Source: Ferrovibrio sp.
GTDB taxonomy: Bacteria > Pseudomonadota > Alphaproteobacteria > Ferrovibrionales > Ferrovibrionaceae
Length of the DNA stretch: 64,000 bases
NCBI GenBank assembly: GCA_017991315.1
Contig: JAGOQS010000001.1
Span: 434,001-498,000, forward strand
Reading direction: 5' to 3'
Positions within the stretch are counted from its first letter, which is position 1, and each line of letters opens with the position of its first letter. Under the pieces are notes generated by a model, which had not been told where the DNA came from, searched no databases, and saw nothing but the letters and a program-made list of their open reading frames with translations. Made by a program: the position numbers and the translations under genes. Shown here one piece after another: positions 1 to 10,088 of this stretch.

Positions 1-300
1 CGCGTGGTGATGCTCACCGGCTATGGCAACATTGCCACCGCCGTCGCCGCCGTGAAGGCCGGCGCGGTGGATTACCTGCCGAAGCCCGCCGATGCCGATG
101 ACGTCGACCGCGCGCTGCGCGCCGGCAATGCCGCGCATCCGGCGCCGCCCGATGAGCCGATGTCGGCCGAGCGGGTGCGCTGGGAGCATATCCAGCGCGT
201 GTTCGAATTGTGCGACCGCAATGTTTCGGAGACGGCCCGCCGGCTCAAGATGCACCGCCGTACCCTGCAGCGCATCCTGGCCAAGCGGTCGCCGCAATAG
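1..300 (+). CDS. regA: RegA/ActR/PrrA-type response regulator, C-terminal part
   Basis: The 5' end lies outside the window; 99 residues are visible. The receiver domain ends with VVMLTGYGNIATAV and the conserved Lys in DYLPKPADADD, followed by a proline-rich linker and a Fis-type helix-turn-helix (WEHIQRVFELCDRN, then NVSETARRLKMHRRTLQRIL). This recognition helix and the linker layout are characteristic of the RegA/ActR/PrrA redox-responsive regulators of alphaproteobacteria. The family is phosphorylated by the RegB/ActS/PrrB sensor kinase and controls respiratory, carbon- and nitrogen-fixation genes. No partner kinase is visible here. hldE starts 3 bases after its stop, so the two may be co-transcribed. 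The family call is strong; the regulon is not inferable. Confidence 0.88.
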   Translation, partial: RVVMLTGYGNIATAVAAVKAGAVDYLPKPADADDVDRALRAGNAAHPAPPDEPMSAERVRWEHIQRVFELCDRNVSETARRLKMHRRTLQRILAKRSPQ

Positions 301-303
301 CGG

Positions 304-1758
304 ATGAGCCACGCCCCCCTTGATCTCGACGCCTTCGCCCGCGCCCGCATTCTGGTAGTTGGCGATGTCATGCTCGACCGCTTCATCTATGGCGGTGTGC
401 AGCGCATCTCGCCGGAAGCGCCGATCCCGGTGATGCAGGTGCAGCGTGAACTGGCTATGCCCGGCGGTGCCGGCAACGTCGCGCGCAATATCGCCTCGCT
501 TGGCGCCCATGCACGGCTGATCGGCCTGGTTGGCGACGACAATGCCGGCGATGAATTGCATGATGCCTTGACCCAGACGCGCATCGAGCCGCTGCTGGTG
601 GTGGATGAAGCCCGCCCGACCATCGAAAAGACCCGCTTCATCGGTGGCCAGCAGCAATTGCTGCGTGTTGACCGCGAGCGCAATGGCGAGCCCGGCGAAG
701 CCGCGCTCGGCACCTTGATCGCTACCGTGCTTGAGGCGCTGGCCGATGCACAGGCGGTGGTGGTTTCCGATTATGCCAAGGGCGTGGTCAGCGATGCGCT
801 GCTTGCCGCCCTGCTGCCCGAGGCGCGCAAGCGCGGCCTGCCTGTGCTGGTCGACCCCAAGGGGACCAATTTCGTGCGCTATCGCGGCGCCACGCTGGTG
901 ACGCCGAACCAGAAGGAAGCAGCGCTTGCCACCGGCCAGCGCTGCGACAGCGATGCCGATGCGGAGGCCGCCGGACGCAAGCTGATCGAAGCCTGTGGCA
1001 TCGATGCGGCCCTGATCACCCGGGGCGCCCAGGGCATGACGCTGGTGACTGGCACCAAGGCCGGTGCGCTGCATCTGCCAGCGGAAGCGCGCGAAGTATT
1101 CGATGTGTCGGGTGCTGGCGATACCGTGGTGGCGGCCTTGGCCGTGACCCTGGCTGCCGGCCAGCCGCTGGCACAGGCGGCCCGCCTCGCCAATGCCGCC
1201 GCCGGTATCGTTGTGGCCAAGGTTGGTACGGCCGTGGTGCTGCCAGAGGAATTGCGCGCCGCGCTGCATCTGCCAGACCCGCTTGGGTTGGATGGCAAAG
1301 TGGCGACAGCGGCGCGAGCCAGCGATGTCGTTGCCGCCTGGCGCGCGCGGGGGGAACGCATCGGCTTCACCAATGGCGTGTTCGATCTGCTGCATCCCGG
1401 CCATCTCGCGCTGCTGGCCGAAGTGCGCGGGCAATGCGACCGTTTGATTGTTGCCATCAATGCCGATGCCTCGGTGCGACGCCTGAAAGGGCCCTCGCGG
1501 CCGGTGCAGAACGAACAGCATCGCGCCCGCCTGCTGGCGGCGCTGAGCCTGGTCGATCTTGTGGTGATCTTCGCCGAGGATACGCCGATCCCGCTGCTCG
1601 AACAGTTGAAGCCCGACCTGCTGGTGAAGGGCGGCGATTACAGTGTCGATCAGGTGGTTGGCGCTGATATCGTGCGGGCCTATGGCGGCGAAGTGAAAGT
1701 CTCGCGCCTGATCGAAGGCCAGAGCACCACCGCGACCATCGCGAAATTGCGGAGCTGA
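304..1758 (+). CDS. hldE: bifunctional heptose-7-phosphate kinase / heptose-1-phosphate adenylyltransferase
   Basis: This 484-residue protein is a full-length HldE (RfaE). The N-terminal ~310 residues form a PfkB/ribokinase domain (GGAGNVARNIASLGA near residue 57 and the anion-hole motif DVSGAGDTV near residue 260). The C-terminal domain from about residue 350 is a nucleotidyltransferase with GFTNGVFDLLHPGH, including the HPGH-type active site. It makes ADP-D-glycero-beta-D-manno-heptose precursors for the lipopolysaccharide inner core in the cytoplasm. The fused arrangement and length match the usual bifunctional enzyme. The next gene begins two bases after the stop, suggesting one transcript with the downstream oxidoreductases. 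Confidence 0.95.
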   Translation: MSHAPLDLDAFARARILVVGDVMLDRFIYGGVQRISPEAPIPVMQVQRELAMPGGAGNVARNIASLGAHARLIGLVGDDNAGDELHDALTQTRIEPLLVVDEARPTIEKTRFIGGQQQLLRVDRERNGEPGEAALGTLIATVLEALADAQAVVVSDYAKGVVSDALLAALLPEARKRGLPVLVDPKGTNFVRYRGATLVTPNQKEAALATGQRCDSDADAEAAGRKLIEACGIDAALITRGAQGMTLVTGTKAGALHLPAEAREVFDVSGAGDTVVAALAVTLAAGQPLAQAARLANAAAGIVVAKVGTAVVLPEELRAALHLPDPLGLDGKVATAARASDVVAAWRARGERIGFTNGVFDLLHPGHLALLAEVRGQCDRLIVAINADASVRRLKGPSRPVQNEQHRARLLAALSLVDLVVIFAEDTPIPLLEQLKPDLLVKGGDYSVDQVVGADIVRAYGGEVKVSRLIEGQSTTATIAKLRS

Positions 1759-1760
1759 GC

Positions 1761-2930
1761 GTGCGGCTCGATGTCGCTATCCTTGGGGGCGGCATTGCCG
1801 GCCTCTGGCTGCTGGCGCGTCTGCGTGCGCAAGGCTACGCCGCGATGCTGTTCGAGGCCGAGGCGCTCGGTGCCGGACAGACGCTCGCCTCGCAGGGCAT
1901 TATCCATGGCGGCCTGAAATATGCCATCGACCTCAAGCTAGGCCAGGATGCCGATGCGTTGGCTGACATGCCGACGCGCTGGCGGGCCTGCCTGGAGGGC
2001 AAGGGCGATGTCGATCTGGCCGGCGTGCAGGTGAATGCCCTGCATCATCTATTCTGGGCCCGGCGCAGCATTGCCAGCCGCATTACCGGCTTCTTTGGTT
2101 CCAAGCTGTTGCGCGGCCGCGTCGATGCCTTGCCCGAAGCGGACTGGCCGCTGGCATTGCGCGACCCGGCGCATGTCGGCGCGGTGTATCGGCTGGATGA
2201 AATCGTGCTCGATGTGCCGAGCCTGCTGGCGCATTTCGCTACACGGCTTACGCCCTGGATCAAGCAGTGCGGCGAGGATTTCCGCATTGAGCGCATGGGT
2301 GATGGCATCGCGGCTTTGCTGTTGCGTGATCCGATGGGCGAGGAGCGGCGCATCGAGGCCGGGCATTATGTATTCGCCGCTGGCGCCGGCAATGAGCAGG
2401 CCCTGGCCATGCTCGGCCAGCCGGCCGGCCGGGCACAGCGGCGGCCCTTGCGCATGCTGCTGATCGAAGGCGTGCCATCGCCGCTTTATGCCCATTGCTT
2501 CGATACCAGCGACAAGCCGCGTGTCACGATCACCACGCATCGAACGGCTGCCGGCAAGCTGGTCTGGTATGTCGGCGGCCAGATCGCGGAAGCAGGCGCC
2601 ACGCAGGATGATGCAGCGCTGATTGATGCGGCGAAGCGCGAATTCACCACGCTGCTGCCGCGCCTCGACCTTTCCACCTGCCGCTTTGCCGGCTGGCATG
2701 TCGACCGTGCCGAAGGTGCCACGCCCGATGGTCGCAAACCGGATGCACCGGTGATCCAGGCCTATGGCAATGCCTTGCTGGCCTGGCCGACCAAGCTGGC
2801 ACTGGCGCCCGGCCTTGCCGATACGCTGCTGCCGATGCTGCCGCCGCCTGCGGTTGGCACTATCGCGGCCGATGGCTGGCCGGCACCGCCTATCGCCACG
2901 CCGATCTGGGAGCGCGCGGCATGGAGATGA
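1761..2930 (+). CDS. FAD-dependent oxidoreductase (DAO superfamily)
   Basis: The N-terminus begins with a GTG codon and immediately carries the dinucleotide-binding motif VAILGGGIAGLWLLARL (residues ~4-20), followed by an acidic residue ending strand 2 (FEAE). The SQGIIHGGLKY segment resembles the substrate/FAD-facing loop of the D-amino acid oxidase/glycerol-3-phosphate dehydrogenase superfamily. At 389 residues it is of normal size for that superfamily. The substrate is not evident. It overlaps the following aldo/keto reductase by 10 bases, so the two are probably translationally coupled and may act in one small pathway. The position directly behind hldE suggests sugar metabolism, but that is only inference from context. 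Confidence 0.8.
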   Translation: MRLDVAILGGGIAGLWLLARLRAQGYAAMLFEAEALGAGQTLASQGIIHGGLKYAIDLKLGQDADALADMPTRWRACLEGKGDVDLAGVQVNALHHLFWARRSIASRITGFFGSKLLRGRVDALPEADWPLALRDPAHVGAVYRLDEIVLDVPSLLAHFATRLTPWIKQCGEDFRIERMGDGIAALLLRDPMGEERRIEAGHYVFAAGAGNEQALAMLGQPAGRAQRRPLRMLLIEGVPSPLYAHCFDTSDKPRVTITTHRTAAGKLVWYVGGQIAEAGATQDDAALIDAAKREFTTLLPRLDLSTCRFAGWHVDRAEGATPDGRKPDAPVIQAYGNALLAWPTKLALAPGLADTLLPMLPPPAVGTIAADGWPAPPIATPIWERAAWR

Positions 2931-3694
2931 GGCAACTCGGCAGGGGCGGCCCCAGGGTCAGCGTGCTGGGCCTCGGCACCGTGAAACTGGGGCGCAATCA
3001 GGGGGTGAAATTCCCTCAGGGTTTTGAGTTGCCAGACGATACTGCTGCATTGGCCCTGCTCAGCGCGGCGCGGGCACTTGGCATCAATCTGCTGGATACC
3101 GCGCCGGCTTATGGCCTGGCTGAAACCCGCCTCGGCCAATTGCTGCCGCGCTTGCCGGATTACCGCCGCGAGGATTGGGTGCTGTTGAGCAAGGCCGGCG
3201 AAACTTTTGCAGACGGCGAGTCGCGTTTCGATTTCTCGGCAGCCGCAATCGATGCCTCGGTCCGGGCTTCGCTGCACCGTCTCGGTACGCCCTATCTGGA
3301 TGCGGTTTTGTTACATTCCGACGGAATCGATGAAGCCGGTGAGCGGTTCCTGCCGGCCATCGCAGCATTGGATGCACTCAAGGCCGAGGGCCTGATCCGC
3401 CAGACCGGTTTCTCCGGCAAGAGTATTGCGGGCGGACTGCAGATGGTGGATTGCACAGACATAGTGATGGTGACGTATAATGAACGCGAGACCGAGCAAT
3501 TGCCGGTGATCGAAGCGGCGGCCGCCAAAGGCCGTGGCGTATTGATCAAGAAGGCGCTGGCCAGCGGCCATAGCAGCGATCCCAATGCGGCGCTGGCGGC
3601 AGTGGCGGCGCTGCGGGGCGTGAGTTCGGTGGTGGTGGGCACGATTTCTCCCGCGCATCTGCGCGCCAATGTGGCGGCCTGTGCGGTAAGCTGA
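2921..3694 (+). CDS. aldo/keto reductase family protein
   Basis: The protein has 257 residues. Visible aldo/keto-reductase signatures are RQLGRGGPRVSVLGLGTVKLG at the N-terminus, the catalytic Asp-Tyr region in LLDTAPAYGLAETRLGQ, a Lys in LLSKAGE and the strand YLDAVLLHSDG. These fit an NAD(P)H-dependent reductase of the AKR fold (TIM barrel). It is somewhat shorter than the typical ~300-residue members. The start ATG lies inside the end of the preceding FAD oxidoreductase, indicating translational coupling. The substrate cannot be named from sequence alone. Confidence 0.85.
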   Translation: MEMRQLGRGGPRVSVLGLGTVKLGRNQGVKFPQGFELPDDTAALALLSAARALGINLLDTAPAYGLAETRLGQLLPRLPDYRREDWVLLSKAGETFADGESRFDFSAAAIDASVRASLHRLGTPYLDAVLLHSDGIDEAGERFLPAIAALDALKAEGLIRQTGFSGKSIAGGLQMVDCTDIVMVTYNERETEQLPVIEAAAAKGRGVLIKKALASGHSSDPNAALAAVAALRGVSSVVVGTISPAHLRANVAACAVS

Positions 3695-3708
3695 GCAGAA
3701 GGGTTTGT

Positions 3709-4158
3709 ATGAACGGCGAAGAGGAGCAGGCGGCGCGGCAGGCGGCTGAGGAAGAGTTCCTCGCCTTCGGCTGGCAGCGCAGTCAGATCACCGCGCCTGA
3801 TACCGGCCACGGCAAGCGCGCGGTGGAAGCTTTCCAGCATGGCGATTTCGCCGCCTATGCCGGTCCGGCCGGCTGGGAGGTGGTGGCGTTGCCCGCCGAT
3901 ATGCTGCTCGGACGCTTGCCGAGCGCGTCTGCGGTGCGCCGCTTCGCGCAGAAATGCGTCAGCTTTCCGGCCCAGCCCAATGGCGCCGTGATCGGCGCTG
4001 CGCGTCAGGCTATGCTGCAGGCCGTGGAGGAAGAACTTTCCCTGGCACGGCAGGCGGCGAATCTGCTGGAAGGCAAGATCGACGATCTGATGTCGAGCAT
4101 TGATGATATTCGCGCCAAGGCGATCCTGTTCGCTCGTGATGATGACGAGGCATCATGA
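3709..4158 (+). CDS. hypothetical protein upstream of cyclic-nucleotide-binding protein
   Basis: I do not recognise this 149-residue protein. It begins with an acidic helix (GEEEQAARQAAEEEF), has a central mixed region and ends with a predicted coiled-coil-like helix (about residues 105-145) that is rich in Ala, Leu, Glu and Asp. There is no signal peptide and no membrane segment. Its ATGA stop overlaps the start of the downstream double cyclic-nucleotide-binding gene by four bases, so the two products are probably made together and may interact. Codon use matches the neighbouring core genes, supporting a real gene. Confidence 0.75.
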   Translation: MNGEEEQAARQAAEEEFLAFGWQRSQITAPDTGHGKRAVEAFQHGDFAAYAGPAGWEVVALPADMLLGRLPSASAVRRFAQKCVSFPAQPNGAVIGAARQAMLQAVEEELSLARQAANLLEGKIDDLMSSIDDIRAKAILFARDDDEAS

Positions 4159-4901
4159 ACCAGCCAGTGAAGACATTTCAGCGCGGTGAAGTGATCCTGC
4201 GCGAAGGCGATGTCGGCATGGATGCCTATCTGCTGGTGGATGGCAAGGTAGAGGTATTCCAGGGCAACGGGCCGGACCGCAAGCTGCTGGGATATGTGAC
4301 GCGCGGCGGCGTTTTCGGCGAAATGGCGCTGATCGATCCGGCGCCGCGCATGGCCAGTGCGGTGGCGGTGGAAATCTGCCGCTGCCATGTGGTCAATCGT
4401 CCGGCATTGCAGCGCGCCATGGAGCAGGCGCCGGCCCTGGCGCGCTACCTGCTGCAAAGCTTCATCCGCAACATCCGCACCGCGGCCGGCAAGCCGGCGA
4501 CCCTGAGCGGCGTGTTATCGGATAGCGGTAACATCCTGTCGGAACGCCAGCCGCATCGCATCCTGACCCGCAAGTCGTATGCCGCCGGCGACACGGTGTT
4601 TCATCAGGATTCCGGCGGCACCACGGCCTATCTGATCCAGACCGGCGAAGTGCATCTGATCCGCACCGAACCCGGCGGCCAGCCCAAGCTGATCCGTCAG
4701 CTCGGGCCTGGCGAGGTGTTCGGCGAAATGGCCCTGCTGCATTCGCTGCCGCGCTATGCCACCGCCAAGGCGGCAACAAATGCCACGCTCGAGGTGATCC
4801 GTGCGGATCACTTCAACCAGCTTATGGGCGAAGCACCTCCGATCCTGCAGGCGTTGACCCGCATCTATGCCAGCATGATCCGGTCGCAGGCGGCAAAATA
4901 A
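4155..4901 (+). CDS. protein with two cyclic-nucleotide-binding domains
   Basis: The 248-residue protein is essentially two tandem cNMP-binding beta-barrels, at about residues 5-120 and 133-245. Each carries the phosphate-binding-cassette-like motif: FGEMALIDPAPRMASA in the first and FGEMALLHSLPRYATA in the second, with the Gly-Glu and Arg that contact cyclic nucleotide phosphate in this family. There is no helix-turn-helix, kinase or channel domain, unlike CRP, PKG or CNG proteins, and it most resembles a regulatory-subunit-like standalone sensor. It is coupled by a 4-base overlap to the unknown gene before it. Ligand (cAMP or other) and output are unknown. Confidence 0.88.
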   Translation: MNQPVKTFQRGEVILREGDVGMDAYLLVDGKVEVFQGNGPDRKLLGYVTRGGVFGEMALIDPAPRMASAVAVEICRCHVVNRPALQRAMEQAPALARYLLQSFIRNIRTAAGKPATLSGVLSDSGNILSERQPHRILTRKSYAAGDTVFHQDSGGTTAYLIQTGEVHLIRTEPGGQPKLIRQLGPGEVFGEMALLHSLPRYATAKAATNATLEVIRADHFNQLMGEAPPILQALTRIYASMIRSQAAK

Positions 4902-4910
4902 CGGACTGAA

Positions 4911-5390
4911 TCAGGAAGTGCGGCGCGGCACTTCCTGCAGGCTGCGGATCAGCACGGCCTTTATCTCCGGGCCCCTGAGGGCGCGGTTCACCTGATACAG
5001 CAGGCGGCGCTTCATGCCTTCCAGGTCCTGGTCGGTGACGCGGCCATCGCGGCCAAGCGGCTCGCGGTTGAGTTCCAGGATCACGGCATTGTAGGCGCGC
5101 GGCAGCAGGTTATCGACCTGCTGTGCATTCTCCACCGTGCCGCAATCGAGCGTGAAGGTCATGATGATGGTGCCCGGCGGATTGCCGGATACCGGTGCTG
5201 TCACGGCTTCGATGGTCAGGAGTGGCGAGTTGACCGGCGGGCGTTCCGGTATCTTGTTCGGATCGCCCTTCTTCTTCTTGTCGTCGGCAGCAAGCGAGAT
5301 GCCGGGCAGCAGCAACAGGGCCGCCAGCGCTGCCAGCAGATGCCGGCGGCGCGGGCGGAGGCTCGGATCAGGCGCGTTCCCGTGTCGCAT
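4911..5390 (-). CDS. exported protein, possibly FliL-like
   Basis: This 159-residue product starts with an arginine-rich n-region and a hydrophobic core (HLLAALAALLLLPGISLA), giving a clear signal peptide, followed by a Lys-rich linker. The mature part has a beta-strand segment (TIIMTFTLDCGTVENAQQVDNLLPRAY in outline) then a helix and a C-terminal strand (EIKAVLIRSLQEV). That order resembles the C-terminal domain of FliL (LPRIRDA..., VNxxLG, VLF), but similarity is weak. I chose the ATG that overlaps the end of prfC by 23 bases because a signal peptide follows directly. No flagellar gene is nearby, so the FliL link is tentative. Confidence 0.65.
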   Translation of the reverse strand: MRHGNAPDPSLRPRRRHLLAALAALLLLPGISLAADDKKKKGDPNKIPERPPVNSPLLTIEAVTAPVSGNPPGTIIMTFTLDCGTVENAQQVDNLLPRAYNAVILELNREPLGRDGRVTDQDLEGMKRRLLYQVNRALRGPEIKAVLIRSLQEVPRRTS

Positions 5391-6978
5391 GGAAACGTAT
5401 CTTATCCCATTTTTTCTCTGTGTAAGAGAGTTCCCATGCGTTGCGGGCCAGAAAGACCGGCGCGCCATCGCGGTCGTCGCCGATGGCGGCGCGGTTCTGG
5501 TCGATGAACTGATCGACATCTTTCGGGTTTTCCGCGCTGATCCAGCGGGCCGTATCGTAGGGCGCCTGCTCGAAGCCGACTTCCAGATTGTATTCGTCAG
5601 CCAGGCGGGCGGAGAGCACATCGAGCTGCAGCGGGCCGACCAGGCCGACGATCCAATCGGAACCCAGCCGGGGGCGGAATACCTGGGTGACGCCTTCCTC
5701 GGCCAGATCCTCCAACGCACGTTGCAGATGCTTGGCCTTCATCGGATCGGAAAGCCGCACGCGGCGCAGGATTTCCGGCGCGAAATTCGGAATGCCGGTG
5801 AAGCGCAGATCCTCGTTCTCGGTCAGTGTGTCGCCGACGCGCAGCGTGCCGTGGTTCGGGATACCGATGATGTCGCCGGGCCAGGCTTCGTCCGCCAGCG
5901 AACGGTCGCGGGCGAAGAACAGGGTCGGGTTCGACACCGTGATCGGCTTGCCGCTGCGCACCTGGCGCAGCTTCATGCCGCGCTTGAAATGGCCCGAGCA
6001 GAGCCGGAAGAAGGCAACGCGGTCGCGGTGGTTCTTGTCCATGTTGGCCTGGACTTTGAACACGAAGCCGCTCACCGCCTTGTCGGTCGGCAGGATCATG
6101 CGCTTGTCGGATGGCTGCGGACGCGGCGGCGGCGCGAATTTTCCCAACCCTTTGAGCAGTTCATCGACGCCGAAATTCTTCAACGCCGAGCCGAAATAGA
6201 CCGGCGTCATATGGCCCTGTCGATAGCTCTCGACATCGAATGCCGGGCAGGCGCCCTGGATCAGCTCGATATCCTCGCGCAGCTTCGCAAGCTGCGCCGC
6301 GGGGATCATCTCGGCGGCACGCGGATCGTCCAGGCCAGCTTCGAGCACGATCACCTCGGGCTCGAGATTCTTGTTTTCCTTGCCCACCAGCAGCAGCCGC
6401 TTGCCGAACAGATCGTAGCAGCCGCGGAAATCGTGGCCCATGCCGACGGGCCAATTGGCGGGGACGCACTCCAATGCGAGCGTGGAAGCCACTTCGTCCA
6501 GCAGTTCGAACGGATCGCGGCTTTCGCGGTCGATCTTGTTGACGAAGGTGGCAATCGGCACGTCGCGCAGGCGGCAGACCTCGAACAGCTTGCGCGTCTG
6601 GGTTTCGATACCCTTGGCGGCGTCGAGCACCATCACGGCGGAGTCGACAGCGGTCAGCGTACGGTAGGTGTCTTCCGAGAAATCCTCGTGGCCTGGCGTA
6701 TCGAGCAGATTGAAGGTCCAGGCTTCATACTCGAAATTCATCACCGAGGTGGAAACCGAGATGCCGCGCTGCTGCTCGATCTTCAGCCAGTCGGAGCGCG
6801 CGCGCCGGCTTTCGCCACGCGCCTTCACCGCGCCGGCCAGATGGATAGCGCCGCCGAACAGCAGCAGCTTTTCGGTCAGCGTGGTCTTGCCGGCGTCGGG
6901 ATGAGCGATAATGGCGAAAGTGCGCCGGGCGCCGATGGGGTCGGCGCCCGGATGGGATTGGGCAATGGCTTCGGACAT
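5368..6978 (-). CDS. prfC: peptide chain release factor 3
   Basis: This 536-residue translational GTPase has all G motifs: AHPDAGKTTLTE (G1), the switch-I threonine region around SVSTSVMNFEY (G2), DTPGHEDFSEDTYR (G3) and NKIDRESRDP (G4). The domain order and length match RF3, not EF-G. RF3 promotes recycling of RF1/RF2 from the ribosome after termination. The long N-terminal switch region with RARSDWLKIEQQRGISVS is diagnostic of RF3. The gene is followed on the same strand by a small exported protein whose start overlaps its 3' end. Confidence 0.95.
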   Translation of the reverse strand: MSEAIAQSHPGADPIGARRTFAIIAHPDAGKTTLTEKLLLFGGAIHLAGAVKARGESRRARSDWLKIEQQRGISVSTSVMNFEYEAWTFNLLDTPGHEDFSEDTYRTLTAVDSAVMVLDAAKGIETQTRKLFEVCRLRDVPIATFVNKIDRESRDPFELLDEVASTLALECVPANWPVGMGHDFRGCYDLFGKRLLLVGKENKNLEPEVIVLEAGLDDPRAAEMIPAAQLAKLREDIELIQGACPAFDVESYRQGHMTPVYFGSALKNFGVDELLKGLGKFAPPPRPQPSDKRMILPTDKAVSGFVFKVQANMDKNHRDRVAFFRLCSGHFKRGMKLRQVRSGKPITVSNPTLFFARDRSLADEAWPGDIIGIPNHGTLRVGDTLTENEDLRFTGIPNFAPEILRRVRLSDPMKAKHLQRALEDLAEEGVTQVFRPRLGSDWIVGLVGPLQLDVLSARLADEYNLEVGFEQAPYDTARWISAENPKDVDQFIDQNRAAIGDDRDGAPVFLARNAWELSYTEKKWDKIRFHATRERA

Positions 6979-7024
6979 GACGGCCGCTGATAACCTCTAC
7001 GCGCGGTGCAGCGGCTGAAAGGTC

Positions 7025-9109
<2,085 letters not shown>

Positions 9110-9230
9110 GGTTTCTCTCCCAAGCTTTTCATAGGTTTCTGGACTTTGTCGGACAAATTATAGCCCAGGAAACCGGGCGCCTAAAGGCCCGGGCCTTGGC
9201 GAAGCCAGGGCGAAGAGCTACCTGTACCCT

Positions 9231-10082
9231 ATGTTCGCAGCCGCAGCAGATTTCCATCACTTAAGCAGCCGACCGGCCAACCGGCGCTGGGTGATGCTTG
9301 CCCTGATATTGTCGCTGCTGCTGCATCTGGGCCTGGCTTGGCTGCTCTACCTGCAGCCCTGGAGTCAGGGCCTGAAGATCGCCGAGGCGCCGCTGGAAGT
9401 TGAAGTGGTGATCCCGCCGCCAGCACCGCCCCCGCCGCCGCCGCCGCAGCGGGCTGCCGAGCCGCCGCCGCCGACAGCGCCCTTGCCCCCGCCGGAAGTG
9501 CCGCAATTGCAGCGTGCGCCGCAGGCCGAAAAATCCACCGCGCCGCCACCCAAGGCCCAGGCCGAGGCGCCAAAGCCACCGGCGCCGCCGCCAGCGCCGC
9601 CGACACAGCCGGCGCCCCGCACCACCGAGGCCGCCCCGCCGCCGCCGCGCCCGGTGCAACGCCGGACCGAGGCATCATCCGTACCGTTGCCAAAAACGGC
9701 AGCGGAAACGATGCAGGCTTTGAAGGTTGCGCCGGAGATGAAGCAGTCTGAACAGGATTTTTTCCTGTCGCAGATTGTCGACCATTGGCTGCTGAAGCGG
9801 GAGGCGCCGCAATTCGAGGAGGTCCAGATCGGCGGCGCTTATCTGGTGCTGCCCAATGGCATGCTGGGGCCGCCCTTCAACGCCAATGATCCGGAAGACT
9901 TTCGCCTGATGATCAAGGATTGGGATGTGATCAGCCGGCGCCCGGATCTGGAATCCTTCGCCACGGCGATCCGCACTTTTGTGATTGCCATGCGTCGTGC
10001 CCAGCCTTTCGACCTGCCGCCGGATTTTGGCGACAAGCCAAAGCGCATGACGCTGAATTTCCGCGTGCGTGATATTCCCTGA
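9231..10082 (+). CDS. TonB-like protein with proline-rich periplasmic spacer
   Basis: The 283-residue protein has one N-terminal membrane anchor (VMLALILSLLLHLGLAWLL, about residues 21-39) preceded by basic residues. A very proline-rich region (residues ~60-145) has runs of up to nine prolines, and a globular C-terminal ~115 residues follow. The anchor plus rigid Pro-rich spacer is the architecture of TonB and related energy transducers or TolA-like proteins. The C-terminal domain does not show a clear TonB YP...A...G.V pattern, and no exbB/exbD or receptor is adjacent. An internal ATG 63 bases downstream could be the true start. Function is uncertain beyond an envelope-spanning role. Confidence 0.72.
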   Translation: MFAAAADFHHLSSRPANRRWVMLALILSLLLHLGLAWLLYLQPWSQGLKIAEAPLEVEVVIPPPAPPPPPPPQRAAEPPPPTAPLPPPEVPQLQRAPQAEKSTAPPPKAQAEAPKPPAPPPAPPTQPAPRTTEAAPPPPRPVQRRTEASSVPLPKTAAETMQALKVAPEMKQSEQDFFLSQIVDHWLLKREAPQFEEVQIGGAYLVLPNGMLGPPFNANDPEDFRLMIKDWDVISRRPDLESFATAIRTFVIAMRRAQPFDLPPDFGDKPKRMTLNFRVRDIP

Positions 10083-10088
10083 CCAGGG

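Noticed and set aside
5137-6990. 617-codon plus-strand open frame opposite prfC
   Set aside because: It lies fully antisense to a complete RF3 with all GTPase motifs and shows no protein-like features.
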